Under the pieces are notes generated by a model. The model had not been told where the DNA came from. It searched no databases and worked only from the letters and a program-made list of their open reading frames with translations. The translations under genes and the position numbers were made by a program. 64,000 nt of DNA, taken from positions 310,001-374,000 of the forward strand of contig NZ_JACIFV010000001.1 in the NCBI RefSeq assembly GCF_014197535.1. The letters are read 5' to 3'. Shown one piece after another: positions 17,095 to 25,352 of the stretch; the stretch's first letter is position 1, and each line of letters opens with the position of its first letter. Origin of the DNA: Rhizobium aethiopicum (lineage in GTDB: Bacteria > Pseudomonadota > Alphaproteobacteria > Rhizobiales > Rhizobiaceae).

Positions 17095-18339
17095 ATGACG
17101 ATACCGCCGTTTCTCTCGATCGACCCCGCCCTCCGCCACGTCTCGCTGGACGCCCGCAAGCCGGCCTTCTACGGCAACCCGAATGCCGTCTACGCCACGC
17201 TTCACGCCCATTGTCCGACCTTCTACTGGACCGAGCAGAAACAGTGGTTCTTCACCGGTTACGACCATGTGAACGGGTTGCTGCGCGACCGCCGCTTCGG
17301 CCGGCAGATCCTGCACATCGCCAGCCGCGAGGAGCTCGGCCTTGCGGAGCCGATGGCGCATCTTGAAAGTTTCGATCTCTCGGAACGTTATTCCCTGCTC
17401 GAGCTCGAACCGCCGGAGCACACGCGGCTGCGCACGCTCGTCAACCGCGCCTTCGTCTCCCGCCATGTCGAAAAGATGAAGCCGGAGCTCGCCGAGCTTG
17501 CCAACCGGCTGATCGACGGCTTCGCGGACAAGGGCGAGGTCGAGCTGCTCTCGGCCTTTGCCGACATCATCCCGGTGACGATGATCGCCCGGATGATCGG
17601 CATCCCCGAAGAGATGGGGCCGCAGCTGCTCGCCTGGTCGCATGCCTATGTCCGCATGTACATGTTCGGCCGCACCCGCCGGCAAGAAGAAGAGGCCGAA
17701 CGGGCGGCCAGAGAATTTTCCGATTATGTCAGGGGGATAATCGCAGAACGCCGGGCCGAGCCGCGCGATGACCTGTTGACCCACATGATCCACACAGAGC
17801 ACAAGGGCCAATACCTCACCGAAGAAGAGCTCATTTCAACGACGATCGTGCTGCTGAATGCCGGCCATGAAGCGACCGTGCACCAGATCGGCAACTCCGT
17901 GCACACCATCCTCGACAGCGGCTGCGATCCGGCAGAACTCTTCCGGGACGAAGCGGCGACGGAGCGCACCGTCGAGGAAACCCTGCGCATCTGCGCGCCC
18001 GTCCACATCTTCCAGCGCTGGGCGCTCGAGCCCGCGGAGATCGACGGCGTTTCCTTCAAGCGCGGCGACAAGGTAAGCCTCATCCTCGCCGCCGCCAATC
18101 TCGACCCGGCGAAATTCACCGATCCCCTCGCCTTCCGCCCCGACCGCAACGAGGCGCCGAACCTCTCCTTCGGCGCCGGCATCCATTTCTGCATCGGCGC
18201 ACCGCTGGCGCGGCTGGAGCTCAACGTCATGCTGCCGATCCTGTTCGAACGGCTTGCCGGCCTCAGGCTGGCGAAGACGCCCGTCGTAAAGGACGTCTAT
18301 CATTTCCACGGGCTCGACCGGCTGGATCTCCGGTGGTGA
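17095..18339 (+). CDS. Cytochrome P450
   Basis: A soluble bacterial P450 of 414 residues. The I-helix oxygen-binding motif is AGHEAT (about residue 256), the K-helix ExxR is EETLR (about 295), and the heme-binding loop is FGAGIHFCIGAPLAR with the ligand Cys near 366. The acid-alcohol pair of the I-helix is Glu-Ala-Thr. No ferredoxin or ferredoxin reductase gene lies nearby, so electron partners must come from elsewhere. The substrate cannot be predicted. The ATG at 17095 gives the usual family length. The gene end is 61 bases from the convergent GGDEF-EAL gene. Confidence 0.93.
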   Translation: MTIPPFLSIDPALRHVSLDARKPAFYGNPNAVYATLHAHCPTFYWTEQKQWFFTGYDHVNGLLRDRRFGRQILHIASREELGLAEPMAHLESFDLSERYSLLELEPPEHTRLRTLVNRAFVSRHVEKMKPELAELANRLIDGFADKGEVELLSAFADIIPVTMIARMIGIPEEMGPQLLAWSHAYVRMYMFGRTRRQEEEAERAAREFSDYVRGIIAERRAEPRDDLLTHMIHTEHKGQYLTEEELISTTIVLLNAGHEATVHQIGNSVHTILDSGCDPAELFRDEAATERTVEETLRICAPVHIFQRWALEPAEIDGVSFKRGDKVSLILAAANLDPAKFTDPLAFRPDRNEAPNLSFGAGIHFCIGAPLARLELNVMLPILFERLAGLRLAKTPVVKDVYHFHGLDRLDLRW

Positions 18340-18400
18340 TCCGCTCAGGACGGCAGATCAGCGGAAGCTCTGCGCAGTGTGCCGGCGCGATCTCGCGGCA

Positions 18401-20530
18401 TTACGCTGCCTGTTCGTGAAGCAGGCTGGTTATATCAAGCGCCGACATGGGTTTTCCGATCAAATAGCCTTGCAGCTGGTCACAGCCGGCCTCGCGCAAG
18501 ACCGCTGCCTGGCGGATATTCTCGATGCCTTCGGCGGTAACGGGAATTTGCAGAGCGGTTGCCAAAGAGATAGTCGCCTTGAGAACATCGGCGCCATTCG
18601 AGGCCTGGTCGAGAGCGGAGACCAGTGAGCGGTCGATCTTCATCCGATCGAAGCCGAACTGCCGCAATGCACCGATGCTTGCATAGCCGCAGCCGAAGTC
18701 GTCGAGCGCGAATTTGATACCGACCTGCTTGAGGTGATCTATCGATCGACGCGCCTGATCCGGATTGGTCATGAGGACGCCTTCGGTGATTTCCAATGTC
18801 AGGCGCCTCGGATCGAAATCGAGTTCCTGCAGGAGGGATATGACTTCGGCGGCAAATTCCGGATTGCAAAGCTGGACCGGCGAAACGTTGACGGACAACG
18901 CCAGACCAGGCCAATTCTTGGCGTGCTCGATCGATGTTTTCAGCATGTGACCGCCGAGCGCATCAATGAGGCCGCATCTTTCGGCAAGCGGAATGAAAAT
19001 CTCCGGACTGATATTTCCTGTCGCAGTCCGCCAGCGGGCCAGCGCTTCAAGACCGGTGACAACGCCCGTCGTCGCAGAAACGAGAGGTTGGAAAACGGCT
19101 TCGATCGCACCATTGCCGATGGCGTTTTTCAACAGAGTTTCCAGTTCGGCGACCCTTTGGCGCTCCCGATCCAGCTCGGGGTCGTATTCGATCGCCCGGC
19201 CTCTGCCATTTTCCTTGGCGCGGTAGAGCGCCATATCAGCCCTGCGTAAAAGCTCCAGAGCCTCGATGTCTGCGTCACGCGCAGCAGCGCCGATGCTCGC
19301 ACCGACCTCGATCGTTCGTCCATCGATTTTGAAAGGTTCGGCAAACAGCGCCAGAATCGTCTCTTCTATCTCCTGACGCGCGGCCGTTCCGACCTGCACC
19401 AGAGCGAACTCGTCGCCCCCCAACCGAGCCACGGCAACGACTTCGGGGTGGCAGGCGATCAGCGCGTTCGAGACGATCCGGATCAGATCATCCCCGACCG
19501 CATGCCCCCAGGCGTCATTGACCGCCTTGAAACCATCGAGATCGACCAGGTAGAGCCGAGGCGGCAAAAGGTCCGAGCCTTCCAGGTCCTCCAGCAGGGT
19601 GAGAAGCCCATGCCTGTTCAGGAGGCCGCTCAGACTGTCGTGGTTCGCTTCGAAAATCGCTGCTTGCGCCAGTTGACGAAGACGCCGCGCTTCGGCTGCG
19701 CCCACTAGCAGAACGCCGGCCAGGAACAGCACGAGGATGATGATGGCGGCTGCAACGAAAGGGTAGACCTGTCGGAACACGGCGCTTCCCGGCGCTTTGC
19801 TTGGCCAGACGAGATGGCCGATCACGCCACCCTTCATATCCGTGATCGGTGTGTTCAGCAGACCCGGCTCGGGCGCGGCGGCAAGGCGCAAGCCCTCGAG
19901 TTCGTGTTCGTTCGAAAGCGTGCTGAGAACGTCCGAGTTGAATTGCTTGTAGAAGCTCAGCACGCTGAGCTTCGTCGGAAGCTCGCCTTCCGCTCGATAA
20001 GGCTGGATCGGCTGTGACGCGATGAGGGCGATGCCCGTTTCCGTCTTAATGAAATTGATCACCGGCGCCTGTCCGAAATCGGTGGCCGTATTGATCTGCC
20101 GGTAGAAGGCTTCGCCGAAAAAGGCGCTCGGCTGGAAGGGCTTGCCTTTGGCATAGGCGGAGACGATCGACGAGCGGTCGGGACCGGTCACGATGGCGCC
20201 GTCATAGAGCGGATAATCCTCGCTGGTTTTACCCCAGTTCTCATAAGCCCAATCCGCGGCGCCGGGAGATGCGATCGCCTTATAGGCATCATCCCATACG
20301 GCGTTATCCGTCGTCGTCGCGCTCAGGCGGCTGACAAAGGCTGCGATCGCCGCGCGGGAGGCGCGAATGGCCCTGGCATCGTCGATTTCGTTCGCCGACC
20401 GCGTCATCGTGGCGACGACATGCGCCATGAGGCCGGTCAAGACGAGCGCGACGACGAGGAAGAAAACGGTTGTCGCAATGATGGAAGACGTTTGGGTTCG
20501 AACGTGCCTACCCGCAAGATTCGACGACAT
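18401..20530 (-). CDS. CHASE4-GGDEF-EAL cyclic-di-GMP signalling protein
   Basis: A 709-residue membrane sensor. A first transmembrane helix (about residues 15-38) and a second (about 255-277) enclose a periplasmic CHASE4-type domain recognisable from TTDNAVWDDAY. The GGDEF domain follows with an intact LGGDEFALV, then the EAL domain with GLEALARW, FALDDFGCGYASIG and other phosphodiesterase motifs kept. Both enzyme activities may be present; which dominates cannot be told from the sequence. It runs leftward toward the P450 gene. Confidence 0.93.
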   Translation of the reverse strand: MSSNLAGRHVRTQTSSIIATTVFFLVVALVLTGLMAHVVATMTRSANEIDDARAIRASRAAIAAFVSRLSATTTDNAVWDDAYKAIASPGAADWAYENWGKTSEDYPLYDGAIVTGPDRSSIVSAYAKGKPFQPSAFFGEAFYRQINTATDFGQAPVINFIKTETGIALIASQPIQPYRAEGELPTKLSVLSFYKQFNSDVLSTLSNEHELEGLRLAAAPEPGLLNTPITDMKGGVIGHLVWPSKAPGSAVFRQVYPFVAAAIIILVLFLAGVLLVGAAEARRLRQLAQAAIFEANHDSLSGLLNRHGLLTLLEDLEGSDLLPPRLYLVDLDGFKAVNDAWGHAVGDDLIRIVSNALIACHPEVVAVARLGGDEFALVQVGTAARQEIEETILALFAEPFKIDGRTIEVGASIGAAARDADIEALELLRRADMALYRAKENGRGRAIEYDPELDRERQRVAELETLLKNAIGNGAIEAVFQPLVSATTGVVTGLEALARWRTATGNISPEIFIPLAERCGLIDALGGHMLKTSIEHAKNWPGLALSVNVSPVQLCNPEFAAEVISLLQELDFDPRRLTLEITEGVLMTNPDQARRSIDHLKQVGIKFALDDFGCGYASIGALRQFGFDRMKIDRSLVSALDQASNGADVLKATISLATALQIPVTAEGIENIRQAAVLREAGCDQLQGYLIGKPMSALDITSLLHEQAA

Positions 20531-20761
20531 GCCAATCCCGAAAAGATGAACTGTGAGACCATGTCTGTGGTGACGGCAGGAGACATCATGTCCGCAATGC
20601 GCTGCAGATAAGGTCTAGCACTTGACGATGTAGGTCTCCTTAATGGGAAAGATCAAATGCCGTCTATCCGCGAAAGAGATGCGGTATTTCGGGGGAAACG
20701 CACAATAATCGCCGCAAACCGGGACAGACCGCCATCGCCAAAGCCGGCTCGCAGCCGCTGT

Positions 20762-21112
20762 TCAGACCTTGATTACATAGTCCTTGCGAGTCGTTTCAAT
20801 GACTTCCCAGGTTCCCTTGAAGCCCGGCCTCAAGATCATCCGGTCGCCCGCCTTCAAATGCACCGGCTCACCGCCGTCCTCCGTGACGATCGAATGGCCT
20901 GACAGCAGGCTGAAATATTCCCACTCCTCGTAAACGATCCGCCACTTGCCGGCTGTCGCCTCCCAGATGCCGGAATAGAGGCCGCCGTCTCCCTCCTCCA
21001 GATTCCAGGTGCGAAATTGCGGATCACCGGAGATGATCCGAGCGGGCTCCGGGGCGCCGAACTCGGGTTCGACGCCATCGATGTTGAAGGTGATGAAATT
21101 CGTTACGGCCAT
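20762..21112 (-). CDS. Cupin-domain protein (DUF861 / cupin 3 type)
   Basis: A 116-residue single cupin. The central barrel reads GIWEATAGKWRIVYEEWEYFS, split here by its second half LLSGHSIVTEDGGEPVHLKAGD, and the end is PGFKGTWEVIETTRKDYVI. This is the cupin 3 pattern found in EutQ-like and ureidoglycine-aminohydrolase-like proteins. The substrate is unknown. The ATG at 21112 is chosen because GGAGAAG precedes it by seven bases; an in-frame ATG 12 codons upstream lacks such a site. It stands alone. Confidence 0.85.
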   Translation of the reverse strand: MAVTNFITFNIDGVEPEFGAPEPARIISGDPQFRTWNLEEGDGGLYSGIWEATAGKWRIVYEEWEYFSLLSGHSIVTEDGGEPVHLKAGDRMILRPGFKGTWEVIETTRKDYVIKV

Positions 21113-21377
21113 CGTGGACTTCTCCGCTATCAGTGTCGTAAGCGGCAAGGGTCTGCGCGCGATTGTTTGAAATTTTTCAATTTGTCTCTCGTCACACAGG
21201 GCATTGACCGCGCTTGGGAACTCCAGGAGCCCCTTCTCCCATCACCTTGAGCGACATTTGTGAAGATGGCGGTTAGAATTGACGGCAGTGCTTTCAGTTT
21301 GTGAGAGTTTTGCCTGCCTTGGCCGCGGCCGCATCTGACGCAATGCCAGGCTGATAAGGAGCCGCTTGAAATGGGGG

Positions 21378-21689
21378 CTATCTTGGCACGGCCGAGCGCA
21401 GGTCCGGTCGCCGCTCTGTCACTCCGACGGGGACGACTGTCAGAGCAGCGATACCCGCTTCATCGGCTGCAAGCAGAAGCGCCTCACGGAATCGTTCCGG
21501 GCTAATTTTCCCGGTAATTGCATCGACACAGGCTTTTACGGCAGCGACGTATTCCTCGCCGTCATCAGAAGGCCAATCATTGATCAGGAGATGCGCCGCA
21601 TCGCCGAGCGTCCGGACGATCTTGCGTGTTGCCGGACCGCGCAAAGCAAGCGCGACCGGCGTGAATGCCGATGATGTATCCCAGCACAT
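21378..21689 (-). CDS. DUF982 protein, copy 1
   Basis: A 103-residue protein with a DUF982 domain over residues 8-85 (KIVRTLGDAAHLLINDWPSD, then EYVAAVKACVDAITGKISPE, then ADEAGI). DUF982 proteins are small, of unknown function and greatly expanded in rhizobia. It is closely related to the protein at 25743-26045, which lies 4 kb away on the other strand. Here the C-terminus is extended by an unrelated basic tail. Confidence 0.83.
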   Translation of the reverse strand: MCWDTSSAFTPVALALRGPATRKIVRTLGDAAHLLINDWPSDDGEEYVAAVKACVDAITGKISPERFREALLLAADEAGIAALTVVPVGVTERRPDLRSAVPR

Positions 21690-21978
21690 CGTCCCCGACC
21701 CCTCAAGGCATGGTTACTGCAATCCTAACCGTGCAACATACGCTTGTTTTCTGAAATTTGGAATTGAAAACTGAGCGATAAAACTGCTTCAACGTGAAGT
21801 AGCGGAGGCTAAAGAAAGGGACTCAAGGACCTCCTGTCCGAACGCCCTGAGACGCGGGCGATATGGGTCGCGCCGATCACGAGGGCAGCAACCGATACGA
21901 CCGATTTGCAACTGGTGGCCACGGAGGCGCAGCCGCTCAGAGTTTGGCACGAAGCCCATAGCCGCCATGACGAACCAG

Positions 21979-22374
21979 TCAGTTCCTATGGGTGCTGGTC
22001 ACTCTGACATAATAGCCGTCAGGATCGACAAGACGAAAGTCGCGCAGTCCCCAGGGCTGCATCGCGAGAGCGGAAATTGGCCAGCCGCTCTCGTCCGCCT
22101 TGCGATGGGCATCCTCGACATCAGCGACCTTCAGGACGATCTCGACGCCGAGGCCGACCCTGTCGCCGATTGCGCCGCGTAATGGATGATCGCTCGAAAG
22201 GACGCTTCGCGAATTGATCGCGATGACGGCGTCGCCGTTTCTCAACATCGTATATTCCGTGCTCGTCGAGCCCTCGACTTCAAAGCCCAGGACTCGCTGG
22301 TAGAAATCAATCGATGTCCGAGGCGTTTGGACAAACAACTCCAAAGGCAGGTGCAACTGGACCTCCCTCTGCAT
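21979..22374 (-). CDS. VOC-family (glyoxalase/bleomycin resistance) protein
   Basis: A 131-residue protein with the paired beta-alpha-beta-beta-beta modules of the vicinal-oxygen-chelate fold: LPLELFVQTPRTSIDFYQRVLGFE (given by its ends LELFVQTP and FYQRVLGFE), and the C-terminal half ending LRDFRLVDPDGYYVRVTS. The aspartate-rich turn VDPDGY is typical. A longer frame begins at 22446, but the ATG at 22374 starts at the first strand of the fold. If the longer start were used it would overlap the neighbouring kinase-like gene by four bases. Substrate unknown. Confidence 0.82.
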   Translation of the reverse strand: MQREVQLHLPLELFVQTPRTSIDFYQRVLGFEVEGSTSTEYTMLRNGDAVIAINSRSVLSSDHPLRGAIGDRVGLGVEIVLKVADVEDAHRKADESGWPISALAMQPWGLRDFRLVDPDGYYVRVTSTHRN

Positions 22375-22442
22375 GAATTCTATGCTTACCAGAAGAAGCG
22401 GACGAACGCCGCACTGGCCAAACTTCAACTGCCTGGCCCGGA

Positions 22443-22961
22443 TCAAACACGCTGCCGCCGCAATTCGCGAAGGACTCGTTCAACTCCCTGTTCCAGCGTC
22501 AGGTTCGATGTGTCGAGAATTTCGCATCTGTATGCCGCTGCTTCATGGCGTAGGAAGGCGGCCCAGTTCATCATATCCGGATTTGCCAACTCAGGTTGGC
22601 CTCGATCAACCGAAAGGCGCCTGGCTCGGGTGTCGTCGTCGCAATCGATCAGAATACAGGAATGCGCACCGATCCCGGCACCTTCGGCGGCTTCGGCCAG
22701 AAAGGAAAAACGCGACTGCCCCTCGAATAGGATGCTACGCCCTTCTGCCAGGAGCGGCGACAGTCGCGACATCCATGCGAAAGTGGCCGCTCTCTGCCAT
22801 CCTTCGACGGAGCCGAATTGATCAACCATCTCTTGCACAGGCGGAACGCCGATGCTGTCCTTGTAAAAGACGTCGATCTCTTGCCCATGCCGGCGGGCGA
22901 TAGCTTCGGCAATGGTAGTTTTCCCGGCTCCCGATGCACCGGTGAGAATGACGAGTGGCAT
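22443..22961 (-). CDS. P-loop NTPase, adenylate/shikimate-kinase-like
   Basis: A 172-residue protein starting MPLVILTGASGAGKTTIAEA, with Walker A GASGAGKTT at residues 8-16. It has an acidic strand end in CILIDCDDD and an Arg-rich lid-like segment DDTRARRLSVDRGQPE, as in small-molecule kinases. The phosphate acceptor is unknown. The ATG at 22961 is preferred because the P-loop strand normally begins within a few residues of the start. The VOC gene follows on the same strand with about 70 bases between. Confidence 0.85.
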   Translation of the reverse strand: MPLVILTGASGAGKTTIAEAIARRHGQEIDVFYKDSIGVPPVQEMVDQFGSVEGWQRAATFAWMSRLSPLLAEGRSILFEGQSRFSFLAEAAEGAGIGAHSCILIDCDDDTRARRLSVDRGQPELANPDMMNWAAFLRHEAAAYRCEILDTSNLTLEQGVERVLRELRRQRV

Positions 22962-23032
22962 GACTGTTCCCGCAATGGCGGCCAGCGGAAGGCATCCGCA
23001 AGGTGGCCGCTGGTTGTATTTCGACAATGGTC

Positions 23033-23071
23033 GTCTGCGAAATTACAACGTCTGCCGCGAACGACAATCAG
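23033..23071. repeat. Long-range direct repeat, left copy
   Basis: GTCTGCGAAATTACAACG followed by TCTGCCGCGAACGACAATCAG matches 26340-26379 at about 35 of 40 positions with one gap. This copy is 72 bases upstream of the kinase-like gene start. Its second half forms a hairpin with the bases that follow it (see the hairpin at 23053-23085). Confidence 0.7.
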
Positions 23072-23085
23072 TGTCCTTCGCAGCA
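23053..23085. repeat. Imperfect palindrome (12 of 14 pairs, five-base loop)
   Basis: TGCCGCGAACGACA and TGTCCTTCGCAGCA pair except at two positions and enclose ATCAG. The right arm contains the TTCGCAGCA core that recurs in the next 120 bases. Confidence 0.65.
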
Positions 23086-23198
23086 AACGTTTGTATGTGC
23101 CACGATTGAAATTGTTGGATTTTTCATGCGCGTTCGCAGCATACGTTCAACACCTTCGCAGCATACTATTGCTCAGCTCGAGGGCTTTCGCAGCATAC
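23077..23198 (+). repeat. Cluster of four TTCGCAGCA-AC repeats
   Basis: The core TTCGCAGCATAC occurs at 23133, 23155 and 23187, and as TTCGCAGCAAAC at 23077. Spacings are 56, 22 and 32 bases, so this is neither a tandem array nor a CRISPR. A minus-strand relative, TTCGCAGCAGAT, lies within the right copy of the long direct repeat near 26374, and a plus-strand TTCGCAGCAGAA lies near 23858. The flanks are A/T-rich. Confidence 0.7.
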
Positions 23199-23363
23199 CT
23201 ATGTTCAGTTTTGCAACCAGAGAAAAGCCTACATTGCGACCAAGAATATCATGCGCTTGTCCGCTGGAGCGAAGCTGGTGCCGGGGTCAGGAGGTTGCGC
23301 CGGCCGCCTTGGGAACCCGAGCTCCAATTTCCTTCCGCCAACAATGGATCAACCAGCGTAGCC

Positions 23364-23549
23364 TCACGAAGGTGCAGATAGGAAAGCCGATCTGCTTGTC
23401 GCTGACGAACAGAGGTTGCTGACATGCGCCCGGTGATGCAAGCGCTTGAGACCGCACTTGGCGAGCGTCGGTGAACCGCATCCGGGACAAGTTCCACGGG
23501 TGCCGGTCGTCGCTTCTTGACGGATTCCTTCTACGAGGGCGAATTTCAT
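23364..23549 (-). pseudogene. N-terminal fragment of a CoiA-like gene
   Basis: The frame from 23549 reads MKFALVEGIRQEATTGTRGT then CPGCGSPTLAKCGLKRLHHRAH. This is the N-terminal part of the competence protein CoiA-like family: the (M)KFALV start, a CPGC zinc half-site, AKCG and the (W/H)xAH motif. After RAH the similarity ends and the frame stops after 17 unrelated residues, whereas CoiA-like proteins continue for well over 100 residues into a nuclease-like domain. I conclude that only the zinc-binding head remains. Confidence 0.65.
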
Positions 23550-23915
23550 TGTCATCTCCAAACCGCCATGAGCGCGCCGTGAACGAAGTAAGCTCGGTTC
23601 CTAGTAGGGAATGGCGGGCGGCTTGGTTGCCGCTTGGAGATTCTTCGGGCAGTTTCGTCTGCCTCATGTTCTGATTCGTCTGGCCCGCCTGACGAATAAG
23701 CTGAGGCTATTCGCCCATACATCAGAAATCAACTGTATCGACGGCGTTATGCACCATTAGTATTGACGACGCCGTCGCTCTTTATGCATCGGAGGCTGAA
23801 TTGTATATTGGCGTTGTTCGATAGCCTGGGGCGATATGCGCAGGAAGCTTACAATCATCTTCGCAGCAGAATATCCCATTAGGAACAATCGCAAGGCTCG
23901 GAGGTTTATGCTTCA
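23550..23915. other. Apparently non-coding stretch
   Basis: These 366 bases lie between the CoiA-like fragment and the tRNA-like element. Open frames here show no recognisable protein and no ribosome binding sites. One further TTCGCAGCAG core lies near 23858. Confidence 0.5.
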
Positions 23916-24027
23916 GTCGGGCGTAAGCGTAATTGGAGCGCGGCGCTCTCCCCATCCCTCGGGTATCCGAGGTTGCTTCCAGCTTTCGAGCTGTGACGCG
24001 GGGTTCGAATCCCTGCCCCGACAACCA
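23916..24027 (+). ncRNA. tRNA-like structured element, possibly a degenerate tRNA
   Basis: The ends GTCGGGC and CCCCGAC pair at six of seven positions, and the 3' end reads CGGGGTTCGAATCCCTG (a perfect tRNA T-arm with five pairs and loop TTCGAAT) followed by the acceptor strand and ACAACCA. Inside lie three more hairpins: GAGCG/CGCTC, CCTCGG/CCGAGG and CAGCT/AGCTG with a TTCG loop. The total of 112 bases is too long for a normal tRNA, and I cannot assign a standard D-arm or anticodon loop. The first 27 bases resemble the 5' part of the tRNA-Pro at 57303-57379. It may be a decayed tRNA, a mobile-element tRNA or a tRNA-like RNA. Confidence 0.4.
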
Positions 24028-24054
24028 TATTCGACACAATCGAACAAAGCCTGC

Positions 24055-24262
24055 CGTCCGTCCGAGGGATGCCTTATCACCTCGCCGTTGAACTGCGCCG
24101 CCATCAGCTTGGCGAGTTTCGATCCGATCCCGTCGCCAAGGTCGGCGGGCACCCTGCCACGGTGTCAGCCACGGTGAGCAGGATGTCTGCTCCTTCCGAG
24201 GTCAATGTGATCTCGACGCTTCCGCCTTCGTCGTTCGGGAAAGCGTACTTGAAGGCGTTCGA
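24055..24262 (-). pseudogene. C-terminal fragment of a sensor histidine kinase ATPase domain
   Basis: Read leftward, the sequence gives NAFKYAFPNDEGGSVEITLT then SEGADILLTVADTVAG, and after a one-base loss continues PADLGDGIGSKLAKLMAAQF then NGEVIRHPSDGR. These are the N, G1 and G2 boxes of a HWE/HisKA-2-type histidine kinase. The helix before the N box, the dimerisation domain and the sensor part are missing, and the frame is broken between VAG and PAD (GGGTG where GGGATG is expected). It cannot make a working kinase. Confidence 0.72.
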
Positions 24263-24299
24263 AGTCCCGCTTCGGGATGGTGATCAGAGTTTATGCCAC

Positions 24300-24494
24300 T
24301 CAGTGCGAGCTGATCGCACGACCGCTGGAGGCGAGATGCTCTGTAATGGCGCGCCGGATTTCGATAACCGTGTCGAAGAGCCTGTTGTCCAGGTCGATGA
24401 CATTGAAGCGGACAGCGATGAATTTGAGGCGGTTTTCGACAGGGACCGCGATCCCGACTTCCTGACCATTGAATACGACAGCTTGCTTTTGCAT
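24300..24494 (-). CDS. Small hypothetical protein, 64 residues
   Basis: The protein begins MQKQAVVFNGQEVGIAVPVE and continues NRLKFIAVRFNVIDLDNRLF, a regular alternation that suggests a small beta-rich fold, then a helix EIRRAITEHLAS. GAGG lies seven bases before the ATG. The composition is protein-like and resembles small conserved rhizobial proteins, but I cannot name a family. It lies just upstream of the kinase remnant on the same strand. Confidence 0.6.
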   Translation of the reverse strand: MQKQAVVFNGQEVGIAVPVENRLKFIAVRFNVIDLDNRLFDTVIEIRRAITEHLASSGRAISSH

Positions 24495-25034
24495 AACAAA
24501 CCTCAGGCGCGCCACACGGGAGCACCATCTTAGAAAAGTGGAAGAAAGGGTTACGACGCGTCAGATGCCGTCGTAGGTCGGTATCGGATCGAGACGAGAT
24601 CACGCATTCGCTGCACCATTGCGAAGAAACGAAGTCGGACAAACAACGTCATCATCCTCCCTCAAGCAAGGTCAAACCACCGCTGAGTATCGCTGGCGAG
24701 GGCCGGTTATTTCGGAACTCTTCTATAAAAAACGTAGTCGAGAACTTCGAGCAAGCAACTGATTTTTGTGATTATTTAGCGTTTTGAATCGTATGACAAT
24801 TACCGCATGTGCGAAGTAACAAATGATGTACGTTCGTCCGGCCGCATCGTCGAAAGACCGCCAGGGGCCGAAGCTTTGGCGACGGGGCCGTAATTTGGCT
24901 GGAAGGTATTGTTTGAACGCCATGTACGAACGATAGTGCACAAGCACCAAGCCTCGTGGGGGTTAATCGCTGAATACTAGGAGCGATGGTCCGCCAGGTA
25001 ACCCTTCCAGACAGTAGCGATAGTCCTGACGGCT
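24495..25034. other. Non-coding or decayed stretch, 540 bases
   Basis: I see no supported gene here. A minus-strand open frame at 24723-24950 has no ribosome binding site or family resemblance. G+C content is visibly lower than in neighbouring genes. Confidence 0.5.
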
Positions 25035-25352
25035 TCAGAAGTACCTGATTACGGTATAACCAGCGATATATCCGAGAGGGAACATTGTCGCCACGATGTA
25101 GCCAGTTCGATAGTTCGACGTCATGGCAATGACGCTGGTTATTAGCCCGGCTGCAATTCCAACCCCGAGGACAGCTGGAAAGGCATCCGCCGCAAACGCG
25201 CCAGGGCCATCCCCTGTTCCTCTGGAAAACAAATAGACAACAACCATTGCGACAGTTGCCGTCATAAGCGTCCACCCCTGTCGCCAGAACGCGAGCGCGA
25301 CGAAACCGACGATGTACGGCAAAACAAAAAGGATAAAGAACAACATCAGCAT
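25035..25352 (-). CDS. Small membrane protein of unknown function
   Basis: A 105-residue protein with three to four hydrophobic segments: residues 1-22 (MLMLFFILFVLPYIVGFVAL), 28-43, 57-78 and 86-103. It carries no charged catalytic motif and I recognise no family. The ribosome binding site is weak. The clean hydrophobic periodicity argues that it is a real protein even though it sits in a decayed neighbourhood. Confidence 0.55.
   Translation of the reverse strand: MLMLFFILFVLPYIVGFVALAFWRQGWTLMTATVAMVVVYLFSRGTGDGPGAFAADAFPAVLGVGIAAGLITSVIAMTSNYRTGYIVATMFPLGYIAGYTVIRYF

Noticed and set aside
23077..23198. CRISPR array
   Set aside because: Repeats are only 12 bases long, spacings are irregular, there are only four copies and no cas gene is nearby.
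23782..24152. Minus-strand frames with GQGFEPRVTARKLE and GRGRDSNPASQLE over the tRNA-like element
   Set aside because: These phrases arise from reading a tRNA T-arm in the wrong strand; they support the RNA, not a protein.
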